Origin: Desulfobacterales bacterium
GTDB lineage: Bacteria; Desulfobacterota; Desulfobacteria; Desulfobacterales; JAEINQ01
Assembly (NCBI GenBank): GCA_016342285.1
Contig: JAEINQ010000009.1
Span: 1-64,000 of the forward strand
Length of the DNA: 64,000 nt
Reading direction: 5' to 3'
Part shown: positions 26,883 through 35,721 of the stretch, in pieces
Layout of the letters: the number at the start of each line of letters is the position of its first letter
Position numbering within the stretch: position 1 is the stretch's first letter
Program-made: the position numbers and the translations under genes
Notes under the pieces: generated by a model
Databases searched by the model: none
What the model was told of the DNA's origin: nothing
Seen by the model: only the letters and a program-made list of their open reading frames with translations

Positions 26883-28285
26883 CCCTCCAGATTTCCTCGA
26901 TTGAGAATGTTTTCCGGATCAAAGGTTTTTTTCAATCGAACCAGAAAGTCGGTGTAAGCGGGCCCGTACTTTTTTCCCAGGAACCCGGCCCGCTGGGCCG
27001 TCAGCCCCCATTCCCCGCCGCATCCGCCATATTTGACGTTGAGGGCCTCGGTCTTGTCCCGCACTTCGAGGGTCACGGCCTTTTTGACCTCGTTTGAGAT
27101 ATCCTTGGAGGGGATAAAGGCATAGGCGTGAATGGTCGGCGCGCCAATGTGCCCAAAGGAGATAAATTCGTTTCCCTGGACACTGTCCAGATTCAGGATG
27201 ATCTCTTTGGCTTCAAGAAAGGCATCCTTTAGCTTGTCCACCCTCACCGTGACTTCGCTGCCGAAGGTGGAGCCGAGCCGGTAGACGTAGTTGCCGGCTT
27301 CGGCCCGGCTGCTCCAGATTTTCCCCCATTCGTCATCATCGGTGATGATGCGGGCCTCGATGGGACCGGTCTTTTTTAAGAATTCGAGAAAAATTCGCGC
27401 TTTTTCTTCACATCCGACCCGGGTGGCCGAATGCATGCGAATCATGGCGACAGCCCCGGTCGGTGGGGCCAGTCCAACGGCTTCAAACCCGATTTTAGAG
27501 GACTTTTCATCGAGATATTCGAAAAACATGGGGGTCGGCAACCCATCCCGGTACATGGCCATCACCGTATCAATGATTTCTTCTGTGCTTCGGTAGTAGG
27601 CGACGATATTGGTCGTATGGGGCAGGGGAACCAGGCGCATGCGGATGCGTGTGATCACGCAAAGCAGGCCCTCGGAGCCGACGAGAAACTTGGTTGCCTC
27701 AATGCCTGCCGGCTTGCGGGTCGATTCGGTTCCGGTATTGAGGATCTCCCCCGTGGGGAGCACCACCTCCATGCCGAGCACGTAGTCGCCCGGTTTGCCA
27801 ATGCTGGCATCGACGGCATGGGCGCTGGTGTTGACCGCAATGGAGCCGCCGATGGTGGCCACCGGTTCGCTGCCGGGAAAGACCGGCAAAAGGGCGTTGT
27901 ATGGCGCCAGGGCCTTGCGGAGCTTGCCGATATGCATGCCCGGACCGACCTCGAAATATGCGCGGTCAGGAAATACGGCCAGGTCCTGCATGCGGGCCGT
28001 GTCCAGGACAATGGCATTGGTCTTGGGCCGGCCGAGGCCCACCAGGGAGGTTCCGCTGCCGTGGGTATGCACCGGGATCTTTCGCCCGGTGGCGTATTTC
28101 AAGATCGCTGAAACCTGCTGGGCATCGGCCGGTCGGACCACGGCATAGGGCATGTGGTGAGCTTCGACGTCCCAGGGCATGGTGTCTTTGGCATAGGCCA
28201 GGGCAGTGGGCCGGTCGCTAAAAGCATTTTCCTTGCCGACCATGGCTGCCAGGTCCTTGGTGAGTTGTTTTAAATCGATGTCCAT
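26873..28285 (-). CDS. GlcD-like FAD-binding oxidoreductase
   Basis: The 470-residue PCMH/VAO-type flavoprotein has the FAD pyrophosphate loop THGSGTSLVG, the EVGPGMHIGKLRKAL and PGSEPVATIGGSIAVN segments, and the C-terminal cap domain ending in KTFDPENILNRG. Relatives oxidise 2-hydroxyacids such as D-lactate, glycolate and D-2-hydroxyglutarate. GGAGG upstream of the ATG at 28285 (spacing about 11) selects that start. With the two overlapping iron-sulfur genes it forms a three-subunit complex of the GlcDEF/lactate-dehydrogenase kind. The substrate is unknown; the context suggests an intermediate of the imported compound. Confidence 0.86.
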   Translation of the reverse strand: MDIDLKQLTKDLAAMVGKENAFSDRPTALAYAKDTMPWDVEAHHMPYAVVRPADAQQVSAILKYATGRKIPVHTHGSGTSLVGLGRPKTNAIVLDTARMQDLAVFPDRAYFEVGPGMHIGKLRKALAPYNALLPVFPGSEPVATIGGSIAVNTSAHAVDASIGKPGDYVLGMEVVLPTGEILNTGTESTRKPAGIEATKFLVGSEGLLCVITRIRMRLVPLPHTTNIVAYYRSTEEIIDTVMAMYRDGLPTPMFFEYLDEKSSKIGFEAVGLAPPTGAVAMIRMHSATRVGCEEKARIFLEFLKKTGPIEARIITDDDEWGKIWSSRAEAGNYVYRLGSTFGSEVTVRVDKLKDAFLEAKEIILNLDSVQGNEFISFGHIGAPTIHAYAFIPSKDISNEVKKAVTLEVRDKTEALNVKYGGCGGEWGLTAQRAGFLGKKYGPAYTDFLVRLKKTFDPENILNRGNLEGWL

Positions 28286-28355
28286 CGCCTTTTTTACCTC
28301 CGCGTCGGAAAACGAGCTGCCGGCTGAACCTTGCTTCGGGCCAGCCGCCAAAGGG

Positions 28356-29039
28356 TCAGGCCGCTTCCGGTTTTATTCCCGCATAGACGGAAAAGTTGTA
28401 GTGTTTGAAGTAACAGTCCACATGGGCAAATCCGGCCTCGCGCATCCAGGCGAGCTGGTCGTCCAGGGCCGCGGGCCGGTCACAGGCCATTCTTTCGGCA
28501 ATGCGAGCCAGTTCGTCTTTGCCGATATCCGTTTTTAACAGATGGTCGCGCCAGTGGCGCTGGTAACGCGCTTCGGTCTTTGCCGTTGCGCCCAGCACCA
28601 GTTCGGCGTGAACGAATGAGCCGCCGGGGACCAGGGCATCGAAAATCTTTGCGGTCAGGCGCTGTTTGCCCCCATCGGAAAGGTGGTGGATGCTCATGGC
28701 CGAAACCACCAGTTGATGGCGACCCGGAAGGGCCTGGTTGTCATAATCGCCAACATAGAAATGAACATTGGTCCGGTCGGCAAAGCGCTCCCGGGCCTTT
28801 TCCAGCATCTTTTCGGAAACATCAAACAGATGGGCCTCGGCGTTTGGAAACCGCGCCAGCACCAGGGCGGAAACCAGTCCGGTGCCAGCGCCCAGATCCA
28901 GAAAGGAGAATCGCTCCGGGGGGCCGAACGGAACCAGATCCAGCAAGGTGCCGTAAAAGTCATCGAAGCAAAAAATCACCTGACGCCGATTGGTATCGTA
29001 TCGGAGAGCCCCGGCATCGAAAAGCGCCTTTACCGTCAT
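28356..29039 (-). CDS. Class I SAM-dependent methyltransferase
   Basis: This 227-residue Rossmann methyltransferase has motif I LDLGAGTGLVS near residue 47, the acidic end of strand 2 (HLFDVSEKML), and the motif-IV region VVSAMSIHHL. The C-terminal half lacks clear substrate motifs. It sits between the flavoprotein and MmgE/PrpD genes on the same strand, so it belongs to the cluster. It may methylate or recognise a pathway intermediate. Confidence 0.82.
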   Translation of the reverse strand: MTVKALFDAGALRYDTNRRQVIFCFDDFYGTLLDLVPFGPPERFSFLDLGAGTGLVSALVLARFPNAEAHLFDVSEKMLEKARERFADRTNVHFYVGDYDNQALPGRHQLVVSAMSIHHLSDGGKQRLTAKIFDALVPGGSFVHAELVLGATAKTEARYQRHWRDHLLKTDIGKDELARIAERMACDRPAALDDQLAWMREAGFAHVDCYFKHYNFSVYAGIKPEAA

Positions 29040-29090
29040 GGTTGGGTGTCCTTTTTCAGGAAGGTGGAATCCATGTCCTGTAGGTGTGTA

Positions 29091-30488
29091 TTAGATGCCT
29101 GTGTCTGCGCAGACCATGCACCGCACCAGTTCGCCAATATCGGATAATTCCTCCAGGTTCTCAATCATCTGGATCAGTTCCCCGGAAGTGGCACCGGTCA
29201 TGGATAGCCCACTTTGCTCCAGGCAGCGGTTGAATTTTTCGCGAACCTGTTGGTCGCTCATGGGGTTTTTCGGATTGCCCAGCGGAACCCGCGCATAATG
29301 GGTCAAGACCTGTCCGTCGGCCAGGGTCACGGTCATGGCGGCCGGAAGGATGTCTTTGGGCGCCAGGTTGGCATCGGCGGTGACCCGGACCCGGTCTGCC
29401 AGGCGTTTGATGGTATTGTCACCGATGGCGCCCCCTTCAAAGTCTCCCAAAAAGACGCTGCCGCGCACCAGGGCGCAGGCCGTGGTATAGGGGATGCTGA
29501 ACTGGGCATCGACCTGGGGATTGGGTCCGATCTTAAATGGCTTTCCGACCATTTCCGCCACCATGGACGACACCGACACCTCGATCCGTTCAATGGTTTC
29601 GGGGTCGCTGATGCGATCCCCAAGCGCCAGGGCAGCATCGATGGACGCATGGGTCATGCGGCAGCTCGGGTAGGGCTTAATACTCAGGTCGCAAATGGTC
29701 TGGTGCTCACCCAGGGCAGCAACCACCGGTGCCGGGTCGAAGGCGCCGACTTCATAAAGGGGGTAGAACCCATAGGGTCCGGTGAGAAACTGCCGGCTTC
29801 CGGTGATGCCGCGCTGGGCGAGAAAAGCGGCGGTCACCCCGGCCGAGGCAGCAAAGCCCGGCTGCATCCGTTTGACCAGGCGACCCTCGACCAGGCCCTG
29901 GGCGTTTCCCGATGTCTGGCTGTAGGCAATGCCCAGGGCGTCGAACAGCCCTTCCCGGTTCAGTCCCAGAATCTTGCCGGCTGCAGCCGCCGCGCCGAAG
30001 CTGCCGCAGGTGGCGGTCCGAATCCAGGAAAGGGGGCGACTGATGGCCAGGCTGATGCGGCAGACCATGTCTACGCCCAACACCAGGGCGGCAATCAGGT
30101 CCCGGCCGGTGCAGGTGCCGCCGGTGCCGGCTTGTCCGGCGGCCAGGGCCGCCGGCAGCACGCTGACAAAGGTGTGCAGGGCCGAAGCGTCCAGGGTGTC
30201 GTCAAAATCCAGCGCATGCATCATGGTGCTGTTGGCCAGGGCCGCCAGGGGCGGCGGCGCGGTGAATCCGTGAATCAGAACAGAGGCACCGGTAACGCTT
30301 TGCCACTCTTTCATCAGGGTGGCGGTTTCCCGGCTGCCGGGAGCCCGGCTGCCGGGAAAGGTCACGCCCAGGGTATCCATGAGAAGCTTTTTGCAGCAGC
30401 GGATTGTTTCGGTGTCCAGATTTTCGTAGCCGGTGTCGACCAGATGGTCGACAAGGCGATCTTCCAGCGTTAAAGGGGTTTTCGTCAT
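29091..30488 (-). CDS. MmgE/PrpD-family protein
   Basis: This 465-residue protein has the two-domain MmgE/PrpD fold: the helical domain with LMDTLGVTFPGS and ANSTMMHALDFDDT, and the C-terminal lid domain with SIKPYPSCRMTHASIDA. Family members include 2-methylcitrate dehydratase, cis-aconitate decarboxylase and iminodisuccinate epimerase, so activity on a di- or tricarboxylate is expected but not specified. Its start overlaps the creatininase-family gene by 4 bp (ATGA). Confidence 0.87.
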   Translation of the reverse strand: MTKTPLTLEDRLVDHLVDTGYENLDTETIRCCKKLLMDTLGVTFPGSRAPGSRETATLMKEWQSVTGASVLIHGFTAPPPLAALANSTMMHALDFDDTLDASALHTFVSVLPAALAAGQAGTGGTCTGRDLIAALVLGVDMVCRISLAISRPLSWIRTATCGSFGAAAAAGKILGLNREGLFDALGIAYSQTSGNAQGLVEGRLVKRMQPGFAASAGVTAAFLAQRGITGSRQFLTGPYGFYPLYEVGAFDPAPVVAALGEHQTICDLSIKPYPSCRMTHASIDAALALGDRISDPETIERIEVSVSSMVAEMVGKPFKIGPNPQVDAQFSIPYTTACALVRGSVFLGDFEGGAIGDNTIKRLADRVRVTADANLAPKDILPAAMTVTLADGQVLTHYARVPLGNPKNPMSDQQVREKFNRCLEQSGLSMTGATSGELIQMIENLEELSDIGELVRCMVCADTGI

Positions 30489-31300
30489 GCCCGCTCCGAT
30501 TTCTTTGGCTCAGTCAGGGCCAGCTTTCTAAATTCCTGTAAAAAATCTTTTGTATATTCGACAATCCGATTGATGATCGACTCTCCCTTGGCGGCAGATG
30601 CCGCCCCCGGGTCTCCCATGGTGCCGAAATCGGTCACATCCCGAATGTCCTGGTAGACGGTCTGGACGGACCCCTTGAATTCGGTTTCCCCCAGGGAGTT
30701 TTTGACCTTGAAAGTGCTGTTGGGCGGCGATTTCACCTTTTCGGACCCCATGCGGTCCGAAACGACGGTGTGCGGGGCCAACGCCATGATCGTCGAGGTC
30801 ATGATCTCGCCGGCATGGGTGAACCGGCCCTCTTCAATAGACCGGTCGGCAACGGCCGAAAGGTCGTTGGCCAGTTTCCAGACGCTGAGCATGGCCACCC
30901 GGACCGAATGGTCGGCCACCAGCGTTCGGGCCACCGATTCGACGCAGGCGTTGTTTCCCCGGTGGGAATTGAGAAAAACGAACCGGCGGATACCGTGGTC
31001 GATCAGGCTCCGGGTATATTCCGTGAGGACCCGGACCAGGGTTTCGGTCTCCAGGGTAATGGTGCCGGGAAAGGGCATGAACCATTTGGAGTAGCCGATG
31101 GGCAGGGTCGGACCGATGATGATCCCTGCCGCACCGTCCAATCGTCGGGCCACGCCGTCTGCCACGATGGTGTCGACGCCCAGGGGCAGATGAGGCCCTT
31201 CCAGCTCCGTTGACCCCATGGGAATCACCGCGACCGGATCTGCTTCAACCGCCTTGCCAAAGGCTTCCCAGGTCATTTCAGCCATGAACGAACCGCCCAT
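30485..31300 (-). CDS. Creatininase-family amidohydrolase
   Basis: The 271-residue protein has the metal-binding pattern of the creatininase/MftE/ArfB family: MGSTELEGPHLPLGVDT (Glu, His, Asp), FLNSHRGNN, and THAGEIMTS with the late His/Glu pair. These enzymes open cyclic amides or remove formyl or peptide groups with Zn or Mn. AGGAGG 6 nt upstream fixes the ATG at 31300. It is translationally coupled to MmgE/PrpD and lies 20 bp after the TRAP permease stop. The pairing with a transporter and a dehydratase-like protein suggests ring opening or deamidation of an imported compound. Confidence 0.85.
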   Translation of the reverse strand: MGGSFMAEMTWEAFGKAVEADPVAVIPMGSTELEGPHLPLGVDTIVADGVARRLDGAAGIIIGPTLPIGYSKWFMPFPGTITLETETLVRVLTEYTRSLIDHGIRRFVFLNSHRGNNACVESVARTLVADHSVRVAMLSVWKLANDLSAVADRSIEEGRFTHAGEIMTSTIMALAPHTVVSDRMGSEKVKSPPNSTFKVKNSLGETEFKGSVQTVYQDIRDVTDFGTMGDPGAASAAKGESIINRIVEYTKDFLQEFRKLALTEPKKSERA

Positions 31301-31320
31301 TGCAGCCTCCTTTTTTTGGC

Positions 31321-33222
31321 TCACACCGATGCTTTCCTGCGAAACAGGCCGATGGTGTAGCGGTGCAAGGTATCGGGGATGCGTATCGCAAACATCACGC
31401 TGACAATGGCCAGGCCGATCAGGTCCGTCTTCCACCCCGGAAAGATCAGGCACCCTGCGCCGACGAACATGATCAGCCGTGTAAGCAGCGTCAGGGGGCC
31501 GCCAAGGTAGTTCTGGGCCGCACAGGCCAGGGCAAGTACCCCGAAAAAGGCCGTCACGCAGACCTGGAGAATCTGGTCGAGGCTCCCCACCAGCAGCAGG
31601 GCATTGTTGTAGACGAACATGTAAGGAATGATGAAGATCACCAGGGCCAGGCGACAGGCCGTAAAGGCGGTGCGCATCATGGGCGCCCCGGCAATGCCGG
31701 CGGCCACGAAGGCGTCCGGCGCCATGGGCGGCGTGATACCGGCGATGGTGGCAAAATAAAAGACAAAGAGATGGGCTGCCAGCGGATAGACCCCGAGCCG
31801 GATCAGGGCCGGTACCACGAGAATCGCCAGAACGATATAGGCCGCCACCGGGGGGACGCCCATGCCGAGAATGATCGAAGCCACCATGGTCAGCAGCAGC
31901 AGAACGAATAAGCTTCCTCCGGACATCTTGATGAGAAGGCCCGACATCATCAGGCCCAGTCCGGTCAGGGTGATCATGCCCAGCACCACGCCGCCCAGGG
32001 ATAGAATCGCCACCACCGGCAAGGCGGTCATGGCGCCGTCTTCAAGCCCCTGAAGGATCTGCCGCGGGGACATCCGGTGTTTTGCACCGCCTAAGAAACT
32101 GGCAAGGGGAATGGCAATGGTGGCCCAGAACGCGGCCCGGGTGACCGAGACCTTGGAATAGACCAGAAAGAAGATCAGCACGAAGATTGGAATCAGGAAG
32201 AACCAGCCGTTTTTAAAGGCTTCTTTCAGATCCGGCAGATCCTCTTTGGGAAGGCCGACCATGCCCATCTTCTGGGCCTCCAGGTCGATCATCAGGAAGA
32301 GACCCACATAGTAGAGCACGGCGGTCAGTCCGGCGGCTTTCATGATGGTCACGTAGTTGACGCCGAGCACCTCCATGATGATAAAGACCGCACTGCCCAT
32401 GATGGGCGGCATGAGAAGCCCACCGGCGCTGGAAACGGTTTCAACGGCGCCGGCAAAGTGGCTCTCGTAGCCGCTCCGTTTCATGAGGGGAATGGTGATC
32501 TGGCCGGTGCCTGCGACGTTGGCCGTACCGCTACCCGAAAGCATGCCGAACAGGGATGAGGCCACCACCGCGATTTTGGCGGGACCGCCGCGGACATGTC
32601 CGAACAGGCTAAAGGAAAGGTTGATGAAAAACTCACCGCCGCCGGCGGCTCGCAGCATGGCCCCAAAGAGAATAAACAGGAAAATATAGGTCGCCGAAAT
32701 ACCGGCCAGCATGCCGAAGATGCCGTCCGTTGTGATGAACATATTGCCCACAATCCGTTCAAAGGGATAGTTCTTGTGGGCCAGGATGCCGGGAAGCATT
32801 TCCCCGAACCGGGCGTAGATCATGGAAACGACGGCAATGATGGGAAAGACCCAGCCTAGGGTCCGGCGGGCCGCTTCGATGCAGAGTAGGATAAAGACCG
32901 TGCCCATGGCCAGTTCGTACCAGGGCGGGCACATGCCGCAGGCGCCGATTTTCTTGAACCAGGTTGCCAGAACGTAGCCGCCCAGGGCCAGAACCGTTCC
33001 GGCCACCAGGTATCCGTGCCAGGCGATTTTCTGTTTTTTCTGCTGGTCGAATCCGTAGTAGAGGAAGATCAGCACTAGGGCGAAGGAGACATGGGTGACT
33101 CGCTGGTTCATGGCGGTGAGCTGAAAGATGCCGGTATAGAGCTGATAGAGGCTCATGGCGACCGCGATGACCCGGACTAACATGGGAACTTGCGATTTTG
33201 GCTCTTCGTTTATAATATTCAT
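31321..33222 (-). CDS. TRAP transporter fused permease (4TM/12TM)
   Basis: This inner-membrane protein of 633 residues has about 17-18 hydrophobic helices. The small DctQ-like part is at the N-terminus, and the large DctM-like part contains GMLSGSGTANVAGTGQITIP and GITPPMAPDAFVAAGIAG. Such fused permeases pair with TAXI-type binding proteins and use a sodium or proton gradient to import organic acids. The TAXI subunit is encoded immediately upstream at 33442-34437. Confidence 0.92.
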   Translation of the reverse strand: MNIINEEPKSQVPMLVRVIAVAMSLYQLYTGIFQLTAMNQRVTHVSFALVLIFLYYGFDQQKKQKIAWHGYLVAGTVLALGGYVLATWFKKIGACGMCPPWYELAMGTVFILLCIEAARRTLGWVFPIIAVVSMIYARFGEMLPGILAHKNYPFERIVGNMFITTDGIFGMLAGISATYIFLFILFGAMLRAAGGGEFFINLSFSLFGHVRGGPAKIAVVASSLFGMLSGSGTANVAGTGQITIPLMKRSGYESHFAGAVETVSSAGGLLMPPIMGSAVFIIMEVLGVNYVTIMKAAGLTAVLYYVGLFLMIDLEAQKMGMVGLPKEDLPDLKEAFKNGWFFLIPIFVLIFFLVYSKVSVTRAAFWATIAIPLASFLGGAKHRMSPRQILQGLEDGAMTALPVVAILSLGGVVLGMITLTGLGLMMSGLLIKMSGGSLFVLLLLTMVASIILGMGVPPVAAYIVLAILVVPALIRLGVYPLAAHLFVFYFATIAGITPPMAPDAFVAAGIAGAPMMRTAFTACRLALVIFIIPYMFVYNNALLLVGSLDQILQVCVTAFFGVLALACAAQNYLGGPLTLLTRLIMFVGAGCLIFPGWKTDLIGLAIVSVMFAIRIPDTLHRYTIGLFRRKASV

Positions 33223-33441
33223 GGCGCTTGCAACCCCTGTTCGGCCTGCCTATGTGTCGAGCCGGCCGGTTGATTCGGATGATGGGGGCCAGGCCCCCGA
33301 ACCGGATGTGAATGCCCCGCGGAAAAACAGGCACCCTCTGCCTGAAAGTACATATCGGGTCTATGGTCAGACCAGTCTATGGAAAAAAACAAACCCGGGC
33401 GAGAGGCCCCCGCCCGGGCGATGCAGGGCTACGTTGTCTGC

Positions 33442-34437
33442 CTACTCGTAATACTGTTCCCGTTTGTCCCAGATACCCTTTTCCTTGTAATATTTTATGG
33501 CCCCGGGATGAAACCCGACCGGAACCCCGGGGGTGCCCCGGAAGGCGTTTTCGATGTTGTACATTTTGGCCAGCGGGTGAATGGCGTTTTTCTCTTCGGC
33601 GTTTTCATAGACCGATTTGATGATCTGGTAAACCAGGTCTTCGGGAAGGTCCTTGTGGCACAACCACATCTGGGGAAGGGTGTAGGTATGCACATCCTTG
33701 TCGATGCCGTTGTATGAGCCCGCGGGAATGATCAGGGGCACCACATTGCTGTGGGCGGTCCGCAGCCGTTTAAGGGCTTCGGGTTCAACTTCGATGAGCC
33801 GGATGGGGATATCCCGAGCCAGTTCCATCACCGAAGCCAGGGGCGCGCCGGCGGCAATGAGACCTGCGTCGATGGTCTGGTCCCGAAGGCCCCGGGTCAC
33901 TTCGGAAAAGGAGATGTATTTGGGTGAGAAATCATCGAACTCCAGGTCCCAACCGGTTTTCAAGTGCTTCTTGGAATAGATGTTCAGGGTCGCACTGCCC
34001 GCCGGCCCCACGCCGATGACCTTGCCTTTGAAATCCTTGATTGATTTGATCGACGAGTCGTTGCGGACGATCCAGTGGGTGTCACTGGTATGGCCCACGG
34101 CAACCAGGCGGATCTGGTCCACGTCCATGCCCGCGGCCTTTAAGTCGCTGAGGGTGCCCATGCAGGCCAGGCCCATCTCCATTTCACCGCGAATCAACAG
34201 GCGCGCATTTTCCGTTGAAGCCGCGGTGGACTCCGCGGCGACCCGGACGCCGGGCACGTTGTTGTTGATGATCGAGGCAAATCCGGCCCCGAGAAAATAG
34301 TATGTTCCGGCCGGGCTTCCGGTGCCGAAGGACAAAAACTTCATGGCCGAGGCCGGGGTGAAGGTCAATGCCACCAGGCTGAGCAGAACCGTGCTGATCA
34401 GGGCGGCCTTTCGAATCGTGGACGTTTTTTTAATCAT
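33442..34437 (-). CDS. TAXI-family TRAP solute-binding protein
   Basis: The 331-residue precursor has a signal peptide (KKTSTIRKAALISTVLLSLVAL, cleavage near SAMK). The mature protein starts LSFGTGSPAGTYY, typical of TAXI proteins, and has STENARLL and IGVGPAGSAT binding-cleft segments. AAAGGAGG 9 nt before the ATG at 34437 sets the start. It captures substrate in the periplasm for the fused permease encoded 219 bp downstream. TAXI proteins bind glutamate, 2-oxoacids and aromatic acids; the ligand here is unknown. Confidence 0.92.
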   Translation of the reverse strand: MIKKTSTIRKAALISTVLLSLVALTFTPASAMKFLSFGTGSPAGTYYFLGAGFASIINNNVPGVRVAAESTAASTENARLLIRGEMEMGLACMGTLSDLKAAGMDVDQIRLVAVGHTSDTHWIVRNDSSIKSIKDFKGKVIGVGPAGSATLNIYSKKHLKTGWDLEFDDFSPKYISFSEVTRGLRDQTIDAGLIAAGAPLASVMELARDIPIRLIEVEPEALKRLRTAHSNVVPLIIPAGSYNGIDKDVHTYTLPQMWLCHKDLPEDLVYQIIKSVYENAEEKNAIHPLAKMYNIENAFRGTPGVPVGFHPGAIKYYKEKGIWDKREQYYE

Positions 34438-34501
34438 GGCGATTTCCTCCTTTTCGCTAAGGCATAACCGGTGTGCGGTCAGGATAATGACCGGCGTAGG
34501 A

Positions 34502-34918
34502 TCAGGATAACTCCCGAACGACAATGGTAAATCCCGTGGGCAATTTGTCGTAATACATGGGGTAGACCTGGACCATCTCCTTGCCGGCCTCGACGCCCGT
34601 GACATCCCCCTTGACCTTGCGAGGATACAAGCCGCCGCCGGAGGCGCCGTCGGGGGTGAAGATGTTGACCCGGAAGCGCTTGGTTTCGCTGGAGATATTC
34701 TGAATGCCGATTTCCATATGCAACCGGCTGGCCCCTTTGTAGTCCTTGAAGAAATAGGCCACCTTGGTGATCTTGGCGGAATCGGCCACCTCATAGGCAA
34801 TGTTCTGGGCAAGCCCTTCATCCTTGGCGGCCTTTCCCGTGGTGACGCAGCCTGTCAGCCAGCATGCGGTGATCATGGTGATCGCCAAACAGACGATCCA
34901 TCGGTGTGCTCCCCTCAT
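34502..34918 (-). CDS. Small lipoprotein, YcfL/DUF1425-like
   Basis: The 138-residue precursor has a lipobox LTGC (Cys24) after a hydrophobic segment, then a beta-rich domain (LHMEIGIQNISSETKRF, FTPDGASGGGL). This resembles DUF1425/YcfL-type lipoproteins of unknown function. It lies 35 bp before the regulator stop and 64 bp upstream of the TAXI gene, so it is likely part of the transporter operon. An interaction with the transporter is speculation. Confidence 0.72.
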   Translation of the reverse strand: MRGAHRWIVCLAITMITACWLTGCVTTGKAAKDEGLAQNIAYEVADSAKITKVAYFFKDYKGASRLHMEIGIQNISSETKRFRVNIFTPDGASGGGLYPRKVKGDVTGVEAGKEMVQVYPMYYDKLPTGFTIVVRELS

Positions 34919-34953
34919 AGTCTCCTCCTTCCTTGCGGTTTCAGTGTGTCGGA

Positions 34954-35721
34954 TTACAACGCGTAATCCTGTTTGATTCGCTGATCAATATCCTGCGCGC
35001 ATTCGTCAGGTGCGACGCGGGAGTAGGTGACATAGGTTTCCAACAGGTGGCGGCGGGTTTTTTCATAGGCTTCGGCCGAATTCTGTTTGATGATAGCCTC
35101 GAGAATCGCCCGGTGCCCGGTAATGAATTGTTGAATGGCCGGCCGGCCGACTTTGGTATGCGTCTTTTCGATAATCAGCGCAGAATAGGACTGGGTGATC
35201 GACTCGGTGATAAAAATGATGATGGGATTGGCAGTGATCTTGGCCACTTCGCAATGAAAAGAGACGTTGAGCAGACGGGCTTCTTTTCGCGATCGATCCA
35301 CCATTTGCTCGGCCTGTTCAAGCACCGCCCTGAGACGCCGGATATCTTCTTGGGTTCGATACTTGGCAGCGATTTCCGCGGCCCGGGGTTCGATATAGAG
35401 GCGGGCGTCAATCAGGTGGGAATAGTCGATTCGCCCGAGGCTCATGAGGTTCAGCAGGCTTTCGGTGATCTGGTCCGCGTTGGGTTCGGCCACGTAGGCA
35501 CCGGCCTTGACACCTCGGCGAATGGCAATCATGCCGATGCTTTGCAGATTGCGCAAGGCTTCGCGGACGGTGACCCGGCTGACCTGGAACTGTTCCACCA
35601 GTTCCCGTTCCGAGGGGAGCTTCTCACCCGGTTTGAATCGCTCATCGAGGATCGACTGCTTGATCGCCAGTTGAACCTCCCGGGACAAAAGCGGCTTCTT
35701 GAGGGATTTGAAGTTGCCCAT
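34954..35721 (-). CDS. GntR-family (FadR/FCD subgroup) transcriptional regulator
   Basis: This 255-residue regulator has an N-terminal winged helix at about 12-75 (KLPSERELVEQFQVSRVTVREALRNL, nearly canonical). The FCD effector domain at about 90-230 has the usual Asp/His metal ligands (DARLYIEP, SFHCEVAK, GHRAILEAI). FCD regulators sense organic acids that their targets degrade. It is the first gene of the minus-strand run and likely represses the lipoprotein-TRAP-hydrolase genes behind it. An inverted repeat 146 bp upstream is a candidate operator. Confidence 0.9.
   Translation of the reverse strand: MGNFKSLKKPLLSREVQLAIKQSILDERFKPGEKLPSERELVEQFQVSRVTVREALRNLQSIGMIAIRRGVKAGAYVAEPNADQITESLLNLMSLGRIDYSHLIDARLYIEPRAAEIAAKYRTQEDIRRLRAVLEQAEQMVDRSRKEARLLNVSFHCEVAKITANPIIIFITESITQSYSALIIEKTHTKVGRPAIQQFITGHRAILEAIIKQNSAEAYEKTRRHLLETYVTYSRVAPDECAQDIDQRIKQDYAL

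Noticed and set aside
29214-30473. 419-codon plus-strand frame
   Set aside because: Antisense to MmgE/PrpD, whose frame shows clear family motifs; this one shows none.
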